DNA of 18,582 nt. It comes from Clostridiaceae bacterium. Lineage in GTDB: Bacteria; Bacillota; Clostridia; Oscillospirales; Acutalibacteraceae. Every line of letters begins with the position of its first letter. The stretch's first letter is position 1. Where the stretch lies: assembly GCA_904501685.1 (NCBI GenBank), contig CAJGBX010000017.1, forward strand, positions 1 to 18,582, read 5' to 3'. The position numbers were made by a program, and so were the translations under genes. This document shows positions 1 to 6,908 of this stretch, piece by piece. The notes beneath the pieces were generated by a model. That model was not told the origin of the DNA, did not search any database, and saw only the letters and a list, made by a program, of their open reading frames with translations.

Positions 1-1
1 A

Positions 2-259
2 CATCCAATGGGCGGTGTGATGTATACCTTGGCCGATTTTACCTTTGCGGTTTCGACCAATCTTGATTCAGAGTGTGTTACGGTTACCACAGTCAGTCAG
101 ATTTGTTATTTAAGTGCTGCTAAAGGTGATACGCTATTCTGTGAAAGCAGGGTATTAAAGGACGGTAAAACTACCTGCTTTTATGAAATGACGGTGACCG
201 ATAATCTCGGCACCAAGGTTGCGGTTATAACCATTACCGGTGCTCATTTGTATAAGTAA
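2..259 (+). CDS. PaaI-like hotdog-fold thioesterase (5' end outside window)
   Basis: The reading frame is already open at the window edge, so only the last 85 codons are visible. The segment reads H-P-M-G-G-V followed by YTLADFTFAV, which matches the central helix of PaaI/4HBT hotdog thioesterases (usual form HGG..x.LAD.A.A). After it come alternating beta strands, including a CESRVLKDGKTTCFYEM stretch and the terminal strand VAVITITGAHLYK typical of this fold. Family members hydrolyse acyl-CoA thioesters, often aryl- or hydroxyphenylacetyl-CoA, as cytosolic oligomers; the substrate cannot be read here. In many relatives the position before GG is His, and here it is Met. The ATG at position 8 lies inside the conserved helix, so it is not the true start. 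A terminator follows 6 bases after the stop codon. Confidence 0.75.
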   Translation, partial: HPMGGVMYTLADFTFAVSTNLDSECVTVTTVSQICYLSAAKGDTLFCESRVLKDGKTTCFYEMTVTDNLGTKVAVITITGAHLYK

Positions 260-265
260 AACAAA

Positions 266-298
266 AAAGCGGAGATGTGTATAACACATCTCCGCTTT
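266..298. terminator. Bidirectional intrinsic terminator
   Basis: Perfect 12-bp inverted repeat GCGGAGATGTGT / ACACATCTCCGC (269-280 and 284-295) with a 3-base loop. It is flanked by an A-run on the left and a T-run on the right, so it can end transcription from both the thioesterase gene and the convergent small membrane-protein gene. Confidence 0.85.
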
Positions 299-311
299 AT
301 GCAATTCAGAA

Positions 312-458
312 TTATTCGTCAGCACCGACTTCGCATTCAATATAATTTTCCTCATCCTCTTCAGCAAGGAAGCGGGTTACAAATAATGCAATGCCTGCAA
401 TGGCTGCAGATACGGCAACGATAGCGCCGACAATCCAAAGAACATGCTTAAACTTCAT
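312..458 (-). CDS. Small single-span membrane protein, 48 aa, unknown function
   Basis: A 48-codon frame on the minus strand starts at ATG 458 and stops with TAA at 314-312. The product begins MKFKHVLWIVGAIVAVSAA: a short basic N-terminus, then an uninterrupted hydrophobic Ala/Val/Ile-rich segment of about 20 residues (7-27), then a short basic TRF patch and a strongly acidic tail (about residues 33-48, EEDEENYIE, one Cys at 42). It has a good Shine-Dalgarno AGGTGA 6 bases before the ATG and a near-perfect sigma-A promoter (498-526). Together with the terminator at 266-298 this makes a complete stand-alone transcription unit. The acidic tail is predicted cytosolic or extracellular depending on topology; the positive-inside rule is ambiguous because basic residues flank both ends. 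I do not recognise a named family. Confidence 0.8.
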   Translation of the reverse strand: MKFKHVLWIVGAIVAVSAAIAGIALFVTRFLAEEDEENYIECEVGADE

Positions 459-497
459 AACAAATCACCTTTCATAAAAGTTTGGTTTATGTAAATT

Positions 498-526
498 ATT
501 ATACCCCAACTTTCGGTAATTGTCAA
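498..526 (-). promoter_or_regulatory. Sigma-A promoter of the 48-aa membrane protein gene
   Basis: On the minus strand, -35 TTGACA (526-521) and -10 TATAAT (503-498) are both perfect consensus, with a 17-base spacer. Transcription should begin around 490, giving a leader of about 30 bases before the ATG at 458. Confidence 0.85.
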
Positions 527-584
527 TAAGCACTGAAAGTTTTTCCCTTTTTATACATATTTATATATACATAATTGAATTTGA

Positions 585-614
585 TTGACTTGAAGCATTT
601 GCTTGGTGTATAAT
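585..614 (+). promoter_or_regulatory. Sigma-A promoter of the feoA-like/mnmE/mnmG operon
   Basis: -35 TTGACT (585-590) and -10 TATAAT (609-614) with an 18-base spacer. The transcript would begin near 621, only about 15 bases before the ATG at 636, which rules out the upstream in-frame TTG at 603 as the start of the first gene. Confidence 0.8.
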
Positions 615-635
615 TATTTGGTTAAGGGTGCTTTT

Positions 636-890
636 ATGACGGCTGATAAATTAAAAAAAGGGATTCCTGCTATTATAGTTTCGGTTTCAGGTGAAAGGGC
701 GTTTAAAAGGCGGTTGGAGGCCATAGGTGCTACTGCGGGTGCACCGATTATCTATATAAGGTCGGCGCCGTTCGGTGACCCGGTTGTTTTTGCCGTTAAG
801 GACACTCGCTTTGCTATCAGAATGACCGACGCCAAGGGTATTTCGGTAAAGTATGATAAGCGTAATTGGACCAAGAGGATTTTTGTTTAA
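636..890 (+). CDS. Stand-alone FeoA-like domain protein
   Basis: 84 residues matching the FeoA (SH3-like beta-barrel) pattern: L7-x-x-G9 at the start, then a strand, a short helix with RRLEAIGATAGA (25-36), strands around PIIYIRSAPFGDPVVF (37-52) and the closing T-x-FAIRM (57-63). FeoA domains are small cytosolic proteins that act with the ferrous-iron transporter FeoB, or occur as C-terminal domains of DtxR-type regulators. No feoB is in the window. The gene shares a promoter with mnmE, which starts 12 bases after its stop codon, so its job here is unclear. Start chosen at ATG 636, because the longer frame back to 603 would overlap the -10 box. The upstream AAGGGTG is a modest ribosome binding site. 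The residues after 72 (KYDKRNWTKRIFV) are an unusual basic tail. Confidence 0.75.
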   Translation: MTADKLKKGIPAIIVSVSGERAFKRRLEAIGATAGAPIIYIRSAPFGDPVVFAVKDTRFAIRMTDAKGISVKYDKRNWTKRIFV

Positions 891-902
891 GAAGGTGTAA
901 AT

Positions 903-2264
903 ATGAGCAAGACCATTGCCGCTATTGCGACGGCTTTAGGTGAAGCATCAATCGGTATAGTCAGAATTTCGGGCGATGAGGCAATAGCCGTCGCCCAAAA
1001 GGTTTTCAAGTCTGCTTCGGGCAAAGCCTTGGCTGAGGTTCAGGGCTATTCGGCATTATTCGGCTATGTAGAGGCCCAAGGTCAAAGAATAGATGAGGCG
1101 GTGGCTTTGGTTTTTCTGGCACCTAAAAGCTATACCGGTGAAAATGTGGTTGAGCTGTCGGTACACGGCGGTAGCTTTGTTGTCCGTAAGGTTTTGCGTG
1201 CGGTTTTAGAAGCAGGAGCTTTTTTGGCCGAACGCGGCGAATTTACACGCAGAGCCTTTGAAAACGGCAAAATGTCACTTAATGAGGCTGAGTCGGTTAT
1301 GGATATAATTTCAGCCGACGGCGAGCAGTCTTTAAGGGCATCAGTGCTTGCAAAATCGGGTGTACTGTCACAAAAATGCAACGCTATAAAGGACAGGCTT
1401 GCCTTTGCGGCGGCAACGGTCGCGGCGTTTTCGGATTTTCCTGATGAGGAGCCGGAGTTCAGCGGAATTGATAAGCTTGAATCAATGCTGAGTGAGTCAA
1501 AAGCAGAGTTACAAAGATTGCTTGATACCTATGATACCGGCCGAATGATACGTCACGGTGTAAATACAGTCATAGTTGGTCCGCCGAATGCCGGAAAATC
1601 CACCTTAATGAATCTGCTTTCGGGCTACGAGAGGTCAATTGTAACGCCGATTGCCGGCACAACCCGTGATATTGTTGAGGAAACGGTTAATTTAGACGGA
1701 CTTGTTTTAAAATTAAGTGATACTGCAGGCCTTCGTAATGCTGCAGACGAGGTTGAGCAGATTGGTGTGAAGCTGGCCAGAGAGCGTATTGATTCTGCCG
1801 ATTTGATTATCGCGGTGGTCGATAGCAGTGATACTGAAAACAGTGAAATAAAACAAATTTTTGAAGTCTTAAAAGGACGCTCGGCAGTGGTTGTTTATAA
1901 TAAATCGGACATCTGTACTGCGGACAAGTCCTTGGCAGAAAAGCAGGGCTTGAAATTTGTCGAAATGTCGGCCAAGGACGGAAGCGGACTGGCTGAGTTT
2001 AAAAGTATTGTGAAAGAAATCACCAAAACCGATAACTTAAGCGGCTCGGCTGATGTGTTTTTGAATGAGCGTCAGCGTGACTGTGTTGTAAGAACGCTGC
2101 AAAATGTTAACGAGACGCTTTCAAGCTTGCAAATGGGAATGACAATGGATGCCGTCGGCGTACTGCTTGACGATGCCTTGGCGGCATTGCTTGAGCTTAC
2201 GGGTGAGCGAGTAACGGTTGAGGTTATGAATAAGGTGTTCGAGCATTTTTGCGTAGGAAAATAA
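903..2264 (+). CDS. mnmE: tRNA uridine-5-carboxymethylaminomethyl modification GTPase MnmE
   Basis: 453 aa, full family length. MnmE is a homodimeric GTPase that with MnmG installs the (carboxymethyl)aminomethyl group at C5 of wobble uridine 34 in certain tRNAs, using a methylene-THF derivative, FAD and GTP. The N-terminal formyl-THF-binding domain opens with TIAAIATALGEASIGIVRISG and carries SYTGE near residue 77. The inserted G domain has G1 GPPNAGKST (226-234), G2 around GTTRDIVEE, G3 DTAGLR (273-278), G4 NKSD (333-336) and G5 SAK (356-358). The C-terminus is FCVGK, the conserved CxGK with the essential Cys at 450. ATG 903 is preceded by AAGGTG. mnmG follows after 13 bases, so the two partners are co-expressed. 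Confidence 0.98.
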   Translation: MSKTIAAIATALGEASIGIVRISGDEAIAVAQKVFKSASGKALAEVQGYSALFGYVEAQGQRIDEAVALVFLAPKSYTGENVVELSVHGGSFVVRKVLRAVLEAGAFLAERGEFTRRAFENGKMSLNEAESVMDIISADGEQSLRASVLAKSGVLSQKCNAIKDRLAFAAATVAAFSDFPDEEPEFSGIDKLESMLSESKAELQRLLDTYDTGRMIRHGVNTVIVGPPNAGKSTLMNLLSGYERSIVTPIAGTTRDIVEETVNLDGLVLKLSDTAGLRNAADEVEQIGVKLARERIDSADLIIAVVDSSDTENSEIKQIFEVLKGRSAVVVYNKSDICTADKSLAEKQGLKFVEMSAKDGSGLAEFKSIVKEITKTDNLSGSADVFLNERQRDCVVRTLQNVNETLSSLQMGMTMDAVGVLLDDALAALLELTGERVTVEVMNKVFEHFCVGK

Positions 2265-2277
2265 AGGAAGTTAAGTT

Positions 2278-4155
2278 ATGAATTATTTTGCCGGAAATTA
2301 TGATTGTATAGTAATCGGTGCGGGTCACGCAGGTATTGAGGCTGCGTTGGCCTCGGCCAGATTAGGACTTAAAACGGCTATTTTTACAATTAATTTGGAT
2401 GCGGTTGGCAATATGCCCTGCAATCCGTCAATCGGCGGTACTGCCAAGGGCCACTTGGTAAGAGAGATTGATGCACTTGGCGGTGAAATGGGTAAGGCGG
2501 CCGATAAAACCACATTACAAAACCGAATGTTAAACCGAGGAAAGGGTCCTGCAGTGCACAGTCTTCGTGCACAGATTGACCGTCGAGCCTATCAGGAATA
2601 TATGAAGCACACATTGGAGCTGCAGGAGAATTTGCATCTGCGTCAAGCCGAGATTGTTGATTTATTCCGTCTTGAAGACGGTTGGCATTGTGTTACAATG
2701 CTCAATGCTGAGTATGTTGCCAAAACGGTTATTTTGGCAACCGGTACATATTTAAAGGGTAAGATTTATGTCGGTGAGGTCAGCTTTGAAAGCGGTCCTG
2801 ACGGGATGTTTCCTGCAAACGGCTTAGAAACAGCTTTAGGAAAATTAGGTCTGCCGTTACGTCGGTTCAAAACCGGTACGCCGGCAAGAGTTTTACGCTC
2901 AAGCATTGATTTCAGAGAGCTTGAGGTACAACCCGGTGACGATACGGTCACTCCGTTCAGCTTTAACACCGACCCTGAAACCATACGTAACGATATGGTT
3001 TGCTATATATCCTACACTAACGACAAAACCAAAGAGGTTATTTTAAGAAATCTTCACCGTTCGCCTCTTTATGGCGGTATGATAGAGGGTGTAGGTCCGA
3101 GGTATTGTCCGAGTCTGGAGGATAAAATTGTCCGTTTTGCCGATAAAAAAAGGCATCAGCTGTTTATTGAGCCTTGCGGTGCTTCTACTGAGGAAATGTA
3201 TTTGCAGGGTATGTCCTCCTCCTTGCCTGAGGAGGTACAGATTGAGTTTTACCGCACCATTAAGGGACTTGAAAATGTTCAGGTTATGCGTAATGCATAT
3301 GCTATTGAATATACCTGCATTGACCCGTTGGCTTTAAAGGTAACGCTTGAGGTGAAAAACTGCGACGGACTTTACGGTGCAGGACAGTTTAACGGCTCGT
3401 CAGGTTATGAGGAGGCGGCGGCTCAAGGTCTTATTGCAGGTATCAATGCCGCATTAAAGGTCAAGGGTAAGGAACAGATAGTTTTACCGAGGCAAAGCTC
3501 GTATATCGGAACACTTATTGACGATTTATGTACTAAAGGCTGTTCTGACCCATACCGTATGATGACCTCGCGTTCGGAGTACCGATTACTGCTCCGTCAG
3601 GACAATGCTGATGAAAGATTAAGTCCTTTAGGCCACGAAATTGGTCTTTTGGGTGATGCTGAGTATAATGCATTCTTAAAAAGAAAGGCACTTAAAAATG
3701 CTGAGGTGGAAAGGATAGAAGGCACATTTTTAGGTCCTTCCCAAGAGCTTAACCGATTGTTAGAGGAAAAGGGCACTGTTCCGATAAAAACAGGTGTGAG
3801 ATTAAGTGACCTTATCCGCCGTCCTCAGCTGGACTATTTCAGCTTAGCTCCCTTTGATAAAGAAAGACCCGAGTTGCCCTTTGAAATTGCCGAAAGGGTC
3901 GAAACCGAGATTAAATATTCGGGATATATCGAGCGTCAGGCGGCTCAGGTAAGGGAAACCGAACGTTTGGAAAATAAAAAACTGCCTGAGAATTTGGATT
4001 ATGACGGCATTAAAGGCTTAAGGCTTGAGGCGGCTGAAAAGCTGAAAAAAATCCGACCTCAAAGCATAGGTCAGGCTTCCCGAATTTCGGGTGTCAGCCC
4101 TGCTGATATTACGGTTTTGATTATTTATCTTGAAAAGCAAAAAGGAGATAACTAA
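2278..4155 (+). CDS. mnmG: tRNA uridine-5-carboxymethylaminomethyl modification FAD enzyme MnmG (GidA)
   Basis: 625 aa, normal length. It is the FAD/NADH-dependent partner of MnmE in wobble-uridine modification. An N-terminal Rossmann motif for FAD reads GAGHAG (14-19). Other family signatures follow in order: NPSIGGTAKGHLVREIDALGG, the MLNRGKGPAVHSLRAQ stretch, GPRYCPSLEDKI with the conserved Cys at 277, GQFNGSSGYEEAAAQG (family usually GQxNGTxGYEEAAxQG) and MTSRSEYRLLLRQDNAD. The C-terminal helical region binds MnmE and tRNA and ends with the conserved pattern around RPQSIGQASRISGVSPADI. AAAGGAAG precedes the ATG. rsmG often lies downstream in Firmicutes, but here a short-chain dehydrogenase follows one base after the stop codon. 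Confidence 0.98.
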   Translation: MNYFAGNYDCIVIGAGHAGIEAALASARLGLKTAIFTINLDAVGNMPCNPSIGGTAKGHLVREIDALGGEMGKAADKTTLQNRMLNRGKGPAVHSLRAQIDRRAYQEYMKHTLELQENLHLRQAEIVDLFRLEDGWHCVTMLNAEYVAKTVILATGTYLKGKIYVGEVSFESGPDGMFPANGLETALGKLGLPLRRFKTGTPARVLRSSIDFRELEVQPGDDTVTPFSFNTDPETIRNDMVCYISYTNDKTKEVILRNLHRSPLYGGMIEGVGPRYCPSLEDKIVRFADKKRHQLFIEPCGASTEEMYLQGMSSSLPEEVQIEFYRTIKGLENVQVMRNAYAIEYTCIDPLALKVTLEVKNCDGLYGAGQFNGSSGYEEAAAQGLIAGINAALKVKGKEQIVLPRQSSYIGTLIDDLCTKGCSDPYRMMTSRSEYRLLLRQDNADERLSPLGHEIGLLGDAEYNAFLKRKALKNAEVERIEGTFLGPSQELNRLLEEKGTVPIKTGVRLSDLIRRPQLDYFSLAPFDKERPELPFEIAERVETEIKYSGYIERQAAQVRETERLENKKLPENLDYDGIKGLRLEAAEKLKKIRPQSIGQASRISGVSPADITVLIIYLEKQKGDN

Positions 4156-4156
4156 A

Positions 4157-4921
4157 ATGAAAATAGCCGTTTTTACGGGCGCTTCAAGCGGAATGGGCCG
4201 TGAGTTTGTAAGACAAATAACCGAGCAACAGCAGTTCGATGAAATTTGGGTAATTGCTCGCCGACTTGACCGTCTTATGGAAATAAAAAACGAGGTCAGC
4301 TGTCCTGTGCGTTGCATTTCGCTCGACCTTACTAAGGCAGAGGCTTTGGATGAATATAAGTCACTTTTAGAGGAGCACAACCCTGAGGTCAAGGTGCTGG
4401 TAAATGCCAGCGGTTACGGTAAGTTCGGTGCTTTTTGCGATTTGCCGTTGGATGAGCAGTTGGGTATGATAGACCTTAACGATAAGGCTTTGGTGGCAGT
4501 CACATATATTACGCTTCCCTTTTTAAAAGATGGAAGCGAGGTTTATCAGGTAGACTCACTTTCTTCATTTCAGCCGGTGCCTTACATCGGCGTTTATGCT
4601 GCAACAAAGGCATTTGTTTTAAGCTTTACAAGAGCAGTCAACTGCGAGCTTCGTCACACCGGTATTAAAATGATGGCGGTTTGTCCCGGTTGGGTTAAGA
4701 CGGAGTTTTTTGACCGAGCCGTTGTCGACGAAAGCGTTATTACCTATTATAATCAGTTTTTCACCTCCGAGCAGGTAGTGAAACGAGCGCTTCGCGATAT
4801 GAAAAAGAAAAAGGATGTATCGGTTTGTGGTTTTAAAATCCGTGCGCAGGTGTTGTTGACTAAGATTTTACCACATAAAATGGTTATGAAAATTTGGCTT
4901 AAGCAACAGAAAAAGAAATAG
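4157..4921 (+). CDS. Short-chain dehydrogenase/reductase (classical SDR)
   Basis: 254 aa with the classical SDR layout. The cofactor-binding motif TGxxxGxG is TGASSGMG (7-14), NASGYG (83-88) follows beta-4, and candidate catalytic residues are Ser134 or Ser136, Tyr147 and Lys151 in YAATK, with N108 the likely fourth tetrad member. The PG motif is CPGWVKTEF (176-184). Such enzymes are soluble NAD(P)(H) oxidoreductases; the substrate cannot be predicted. ARRLDR after beta-2 favours NADP(H). The start is the ATG at 4157, with AAAGGAG 10 bases upstream inside the end of mnmG; an in-frame start at 4130 lies within mnmG and lacks this site. The C-terminus is very lysine-rich (KQQKKK). It is co-transcribed with mnmE and mnmG and ends just before the terminator at 4933. 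Confidence 0.9.
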   Translation: MKIAVFTGASSGMGREFVRQITEQQQFDEIWVIARRLDRLMEIKNEVSCPVRCISLDLTKAEALDEYKSLLEEHNPEVKVLVNASGYGKFGAFCDLPLDEQLGMIDLNDKALVAVTYITLPFLKDGSEVYQVDSLSSFQPVPYIGVYAATKAFVLSFTRAVNCELRHTGIKMMAVCPGWVKTEFFDRAVVDESVITYYNQFFTSEQVVKRALRDMKKKKDVSVCGFKIRAQVLLTKILPHKMVMKIWLKQQKKK

Positions 4922-4932
4922 GGTAAAAACAT

Positions 4933-4958
4933 AAAAAGCGACCCACGGGTCGCTTTTT
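4933..4958. terminator. Bidirectional intrinsic terminator
   Basis: Inverted repeat AAAAAGCGACCC / GGGTCGCTTTTT (4933-4944 and 4947-4958) with A-run and T-run flanks. It separates the mnmE operon from the convergent mazF gene and can serve both strands. Confidence 0.9.
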
Positions 4959-4983
4959 ATTATAAATATATTAATCTGTTAAG

Positions 4984-5334
4984 TCAAAGCCCGCCTAAGC
5001 CGAAGCTGACCGAGAGAGCTTTGTCGATAGCGTTCATTGAGCTTACGTCAAGACTGCCCATTTTTTCCTTAAGCCGTTGCTTGTCTATTGTTCGCACCTG
5101 TTCTAAAAGGACAATTGAATCCTTGGAAAGTCCGCACCCGTCAGCATCAACCTTAATATGGGTCGGCAGATTAGTTTTATCCTTCTGGCTGGTTATTGCT
5201 GCGGCAATGACTGTCGGACTATACTTGTTTCCGACGTCGTTTTGAACTATAAGTACAGGTCTTACTCCGCCTTGCTCTGAGCCTACGACCGGACTTAAAT
5301 CGGCGTAATAAATGTCTCCTCTTTTAACCGTCAC
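4984..5334 (-). CDS. ndoA: MazF/EndoA-family endoribonuclease toxin (PemK-like)
   Basis: 116 aa, the usual size of Gram-positive EndoA/MazF, an ACA-type sequence-specific mRNA interferase acting as a dimer in the cytosol. The start KRGDIYYADLSPVVGSEQGG, then VRPVLIVQND, and later LLEQVRTIDKQRL are near-identical to the EndoA family as I know it. The catalytic pair Arg25 and Thr48 is intact, so the enzyme should be active. Start is GTG at 5334 with GGGAG about 11 bases upstream, a longer than ideal spacing that suggests modest translation. In Bacillus the antitoxin gene lies directly upstream; here 5335-5603 holds no open frame that could encode a MazE. A minus-strand promoter is at 5421-5449. 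Confidence 0.93.
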   Translation of the reverse strand: MTVKRGDIYYADLSPVVGSEQGGVRPVLIVQNDVGNKYSPTVIAAAITSQKDKTNLPTHIKVDADGCGLSKDSIVLLEQVRTIDKQRLKEKMGSLDVSSMNAIDKALSVSFGLGGL

Positions 5335-5420
5335 TTGGTTTCACACTCCCAAAATAAGTTTTGCATTATTATTTTTACCTTTATTCAGATTGTTTAGTCG
5401 TGAAATTTTAAACTTAATAC

Positions 5421-5449
5421 ATTTTATGTTTTTAAATTTTGTCTGTCAC
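5421..5449 (-). promoter_or_regulatory. Predicted promoter of mazF
   Basis: On the minus strand, -35 GTGACA (5449-5444, 5/6) and -10 TAAAAT (5426-5421, 5/6) with a 17-base spacer. It implies a leader of about 80 bases before the GTG at 5334. The whole 5335-5603 interval is AT-rich and otherwise holds only the divergent promoter at 5522-5550. Confidence 0.55.
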
Positions 5450-5521
5450 AAGTACCAAGGCTTGTTTTTGAGCGTTAATTGTTATATTTTGTAAAAATTT
5501 AAAAAAATATTGAAATGGGCG

Positions 5522-5550
5522 TTGCAATCGTACGCAAATTAGGATAAAAT
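5522..5550 (+). promoter_or_regulatory. Predicted promoter of the 225-aa unknown gene
   Basis: -35 TTGCAA (5522-5527) and -10 TAAAAT (5545-5550) with a 17-base spacer, about 50 bases upstream of the GTG start at 5604. Confidence 0.6.
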
Positions 5551-5603
5551 AGGCTTGAGTGTAAGTATTATGTAAAGAAAACAGAAGAAAAGGAAAGAAA
5601 ATT

Positions 5604-6281
5604 GTGAAAAAACTGTTTGCAGATGAAATATATGATATTTTGGAATATCAAGATGGTTTTATTCTTGTATACCGTCGCAGTGAGGTGCAGGATAGAATAG
5701 TTGTATCATATAAGTCGGTACAGCTTGATAACGGTACTGTCGTTCAGAGAACACGTTCCGATTATAATTACATTAAGTTCGGTGAGGTTGACCCGACAGA
5801 CGGTATGCTTCCCAGTGAGGCTATTACCTGTAGCAGCGCAAAGCTTGATAACGGCAGCTTGTTTGTTGTTACCAAAAACGGCAATGCAAAGATTTTGGAT
5901 TCCAACGGCGACCTTGAATGGCAGGGTACCATTAAATATAAGGAATGCGGTCCTGCTTCGATTGCTCATAACGGACATACGCTTTGGGCTTCGTTCCCCG
6001 AGCGTAATGCACTTATTCGCTTTAATCTTCACACAATGCGTGAGGAATTGAGAATCGGCGGTTCTAACGATTCGTCGTTTTCAGGCCCTAAGGGTCTTTG
6101 GATAAACGAGGCGGAAAATCTGCTTGTCGTTTGCAATTCCAAGGCAAATAACATACTTGAGGTTAATATGAAAACCTATACAGTACATGAGCGTGCTGCT
6201 TTTGATGAGCCGGTGCATAAATATTTGCGTATCGGCAAAAAGGAGCTTGTGGTTTTGGATTCAGGTCTTTATTTATTGTAA
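5604..6281 (+). CDS. Conserved-looking protein of unknown function, beta-propeller-like
   Basis: 225 aa, no signal peptide and no membrane span, so probably cytosolic. The sequence is a run of short beta strands with turn motifs resembling propeller blades: LDNGTVVQ, LDNGSLFVVTKNGNAKILDSNG, GHTLWASFPERNALIRFN, and GLWINEAENLLVVCNSKANN followed by ILEVN, which is reminiscent of NHL or YncE-type repeats. I see no catalytic motif. It starts at GTG 5604 with AAGGAAAG 6 bases upstream; the N-terminus KKLFADEIYDILEYQDGFILVYRR reads as a genuine folded start. It has its own promoter and a strong terminator, so it forms a single-gene unit divergent from mazF. I have an impression of similar proteins in Ruminococcaceae genomes but cannot name a family. 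A role as mazF regulator or antitoxin is not supported by anything visible. Confidence 0.8.
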   Translation: MKKLFADEIYDILEYQDGFILVYRRSEVQDRIVVSYKSVQLDNGTVVQRTRSDYNYIKFGEVDPTDGMLPSEAITCSSAKLDNGSLFVVTKNGNAKILDSNGDLEWQGTIKYKECGPASIAHNGHTLWASFPERNALIRFNLHTMREELRIGGSNDSSFSGPKGLWINEAENLLVVCNSKANNILEVNMKTYTVHERAAFDEPVHKYLRIGKKELVVLDSGLYLL

Positions 6282-6295
6282 TATTGTATCATTTG

Positions 6296-6325
6296 TGCCC
6301 GTCGAAGCTTCGACGGGCATTTTTT
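6296..6325 (+). terminator. Strong intrinsic terminator
   Basis: A 24-base perfect palindrome, TGCCCGTCGAAG / CTTCGACGGGCA (6296-6319), folds with an effective 4-base loop and is followed by six T residues (6320-6325). It ends the 225-aa gene. The minus-strand gene's stop codon (6326-6324) overlaps the T-run; the minus side has no T-run after the stem. Confidence 0.9.
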
Positions 6326-6635
6326 ACCGATTCTCCCAGATAGGGTAAAAGCCGTATTTCAATGCACTTTTCAAACGCTCCCGTGCCCGGCTTAAATGCC
6401 TCGATACGGTTGACTTTGAAAGCCCTCTTCTATTGGCAATTTCAGTAACCGAAAGCCCTTCGAAATAAAACTCAGTTACCATTTCACGCTGGCGGTCGGT
6501 CAATTCGGATTGAATTGCACGCTTTAATTCGGATTTCATTATTTCCAATTGGCGGCTGTTGGTGCCGCGTTCAAATATATCGGTTACGGCCAAGCGGTCA
6601 CCGAAAACCTCAAGGCTGAAGGTCGTTCTGTTCAT
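6324..6635 (-). CDS. Sigma-70 region 4-like HTH protein
   Basis: 103 aa. Residues about 45-89 match sigma-70 region 4: L45-T-D-R-Q48 and onwards to VTEFYFEG, then the helix-turn-helix LSVTEIANRRGLSKSTVSRHLSRARERL (61-88), a form usual in sigma factors and sigma-like regulators. Regions 2 and 3 are absent, so it cannot be a complete sigma factor; such short proteins act as DNA-binding activators, partner-type split sigma factors or phage late regulators. The N-terminal 40 residues are unrecognised. Start taken at ATG 6635, because AAGGAG lies about 9 bases before it; the longer frame to 6704 has no such site. Its first 26 bases overlap the end of the upstream 78-aa gene, implying translational coupling. 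Confidence 0.85.
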   Translation of the reverse strand: MNRTTFSLEVFGDRLAVTDIFERGTNSRQLEIMKSELKRAIQSELTDRQREMVTEFYFEGLSVTEIANRRGLSKSTVSRHLSRARERLKSALKYGFYPIWENR

Positions 6636-6846
6636 TTGATGCTGCTCCTTTTTTGTGGTAATTAATAAGCCGGTCGGCACATCTGCGACATTCGGCGGCG
6701 TCAATATATAGTGAAAGTATTCTGCGCTTCATAATAATCAAATCGTTGCCTTTGAGCATTTTTACTATTCGGTTCAGATGATGTATACGCTTAGTTAAGC
6801 AGTCGGCTGCGATTAAATATTGTTGTCCTAATTCGTTTAGTTCCAT
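6610..6846 (-). CDS. Small helical protein of unknown function, partner of the sigma-like gene
   Basis: 78 aa, starting MELNELGQQYLIAADCLTKR. It is predicted almost wholly alpha-helical with regular hydrophobic spacing, perhaps two antiparallel helices (about 2-30 and 36-64) joined near KGND; CRRC occurs at about 54-57. No membrane span. AGGAGG lies only 4 bases before the ATG, an unusually short spacing. The gene overlaps the sigma-like gene by 26 bases and shares its promoter. As far as I recall, small helical proteins of this general kind sit beside region 4-only sigma-like genes in clostridial accessory regions. I infer that the two act together, but the function is unknown. Confidence 0.7.
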   Translation of the reverse strand: MELNELGQQYLIAADCLTKRIHHLNRIVKMLKGNDLIIMKRRILSLYIDAAECRRCADRLINYHKKGAASNEQNDLQP

Positions 6847-6908
6847 ATGTCCTCCTGTGAAGTATAAAATTTAATGTTAAAATTTACCATTTTTCGTGCA
6901 ACGTAAAA

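Noticed and set aside
603..635. Longer FeoA-like start at TTG 603
   Set aside because: It would overlap the -10 box at 609-614 and lie before the expected transcript start.
4018..4392. 124-codon minus-strand frame over the mnmG/SDR junction
   Set aside because: Antisense to two recognised genes, no ribosome binding site and a low-complexity Ser/Arg product.
5335..5603. Possible mazE antitoxin frame upstream of mazF
   Set aside because: The minus strand here has frequent stops and no frame with start, ribosome site and sufficient length.
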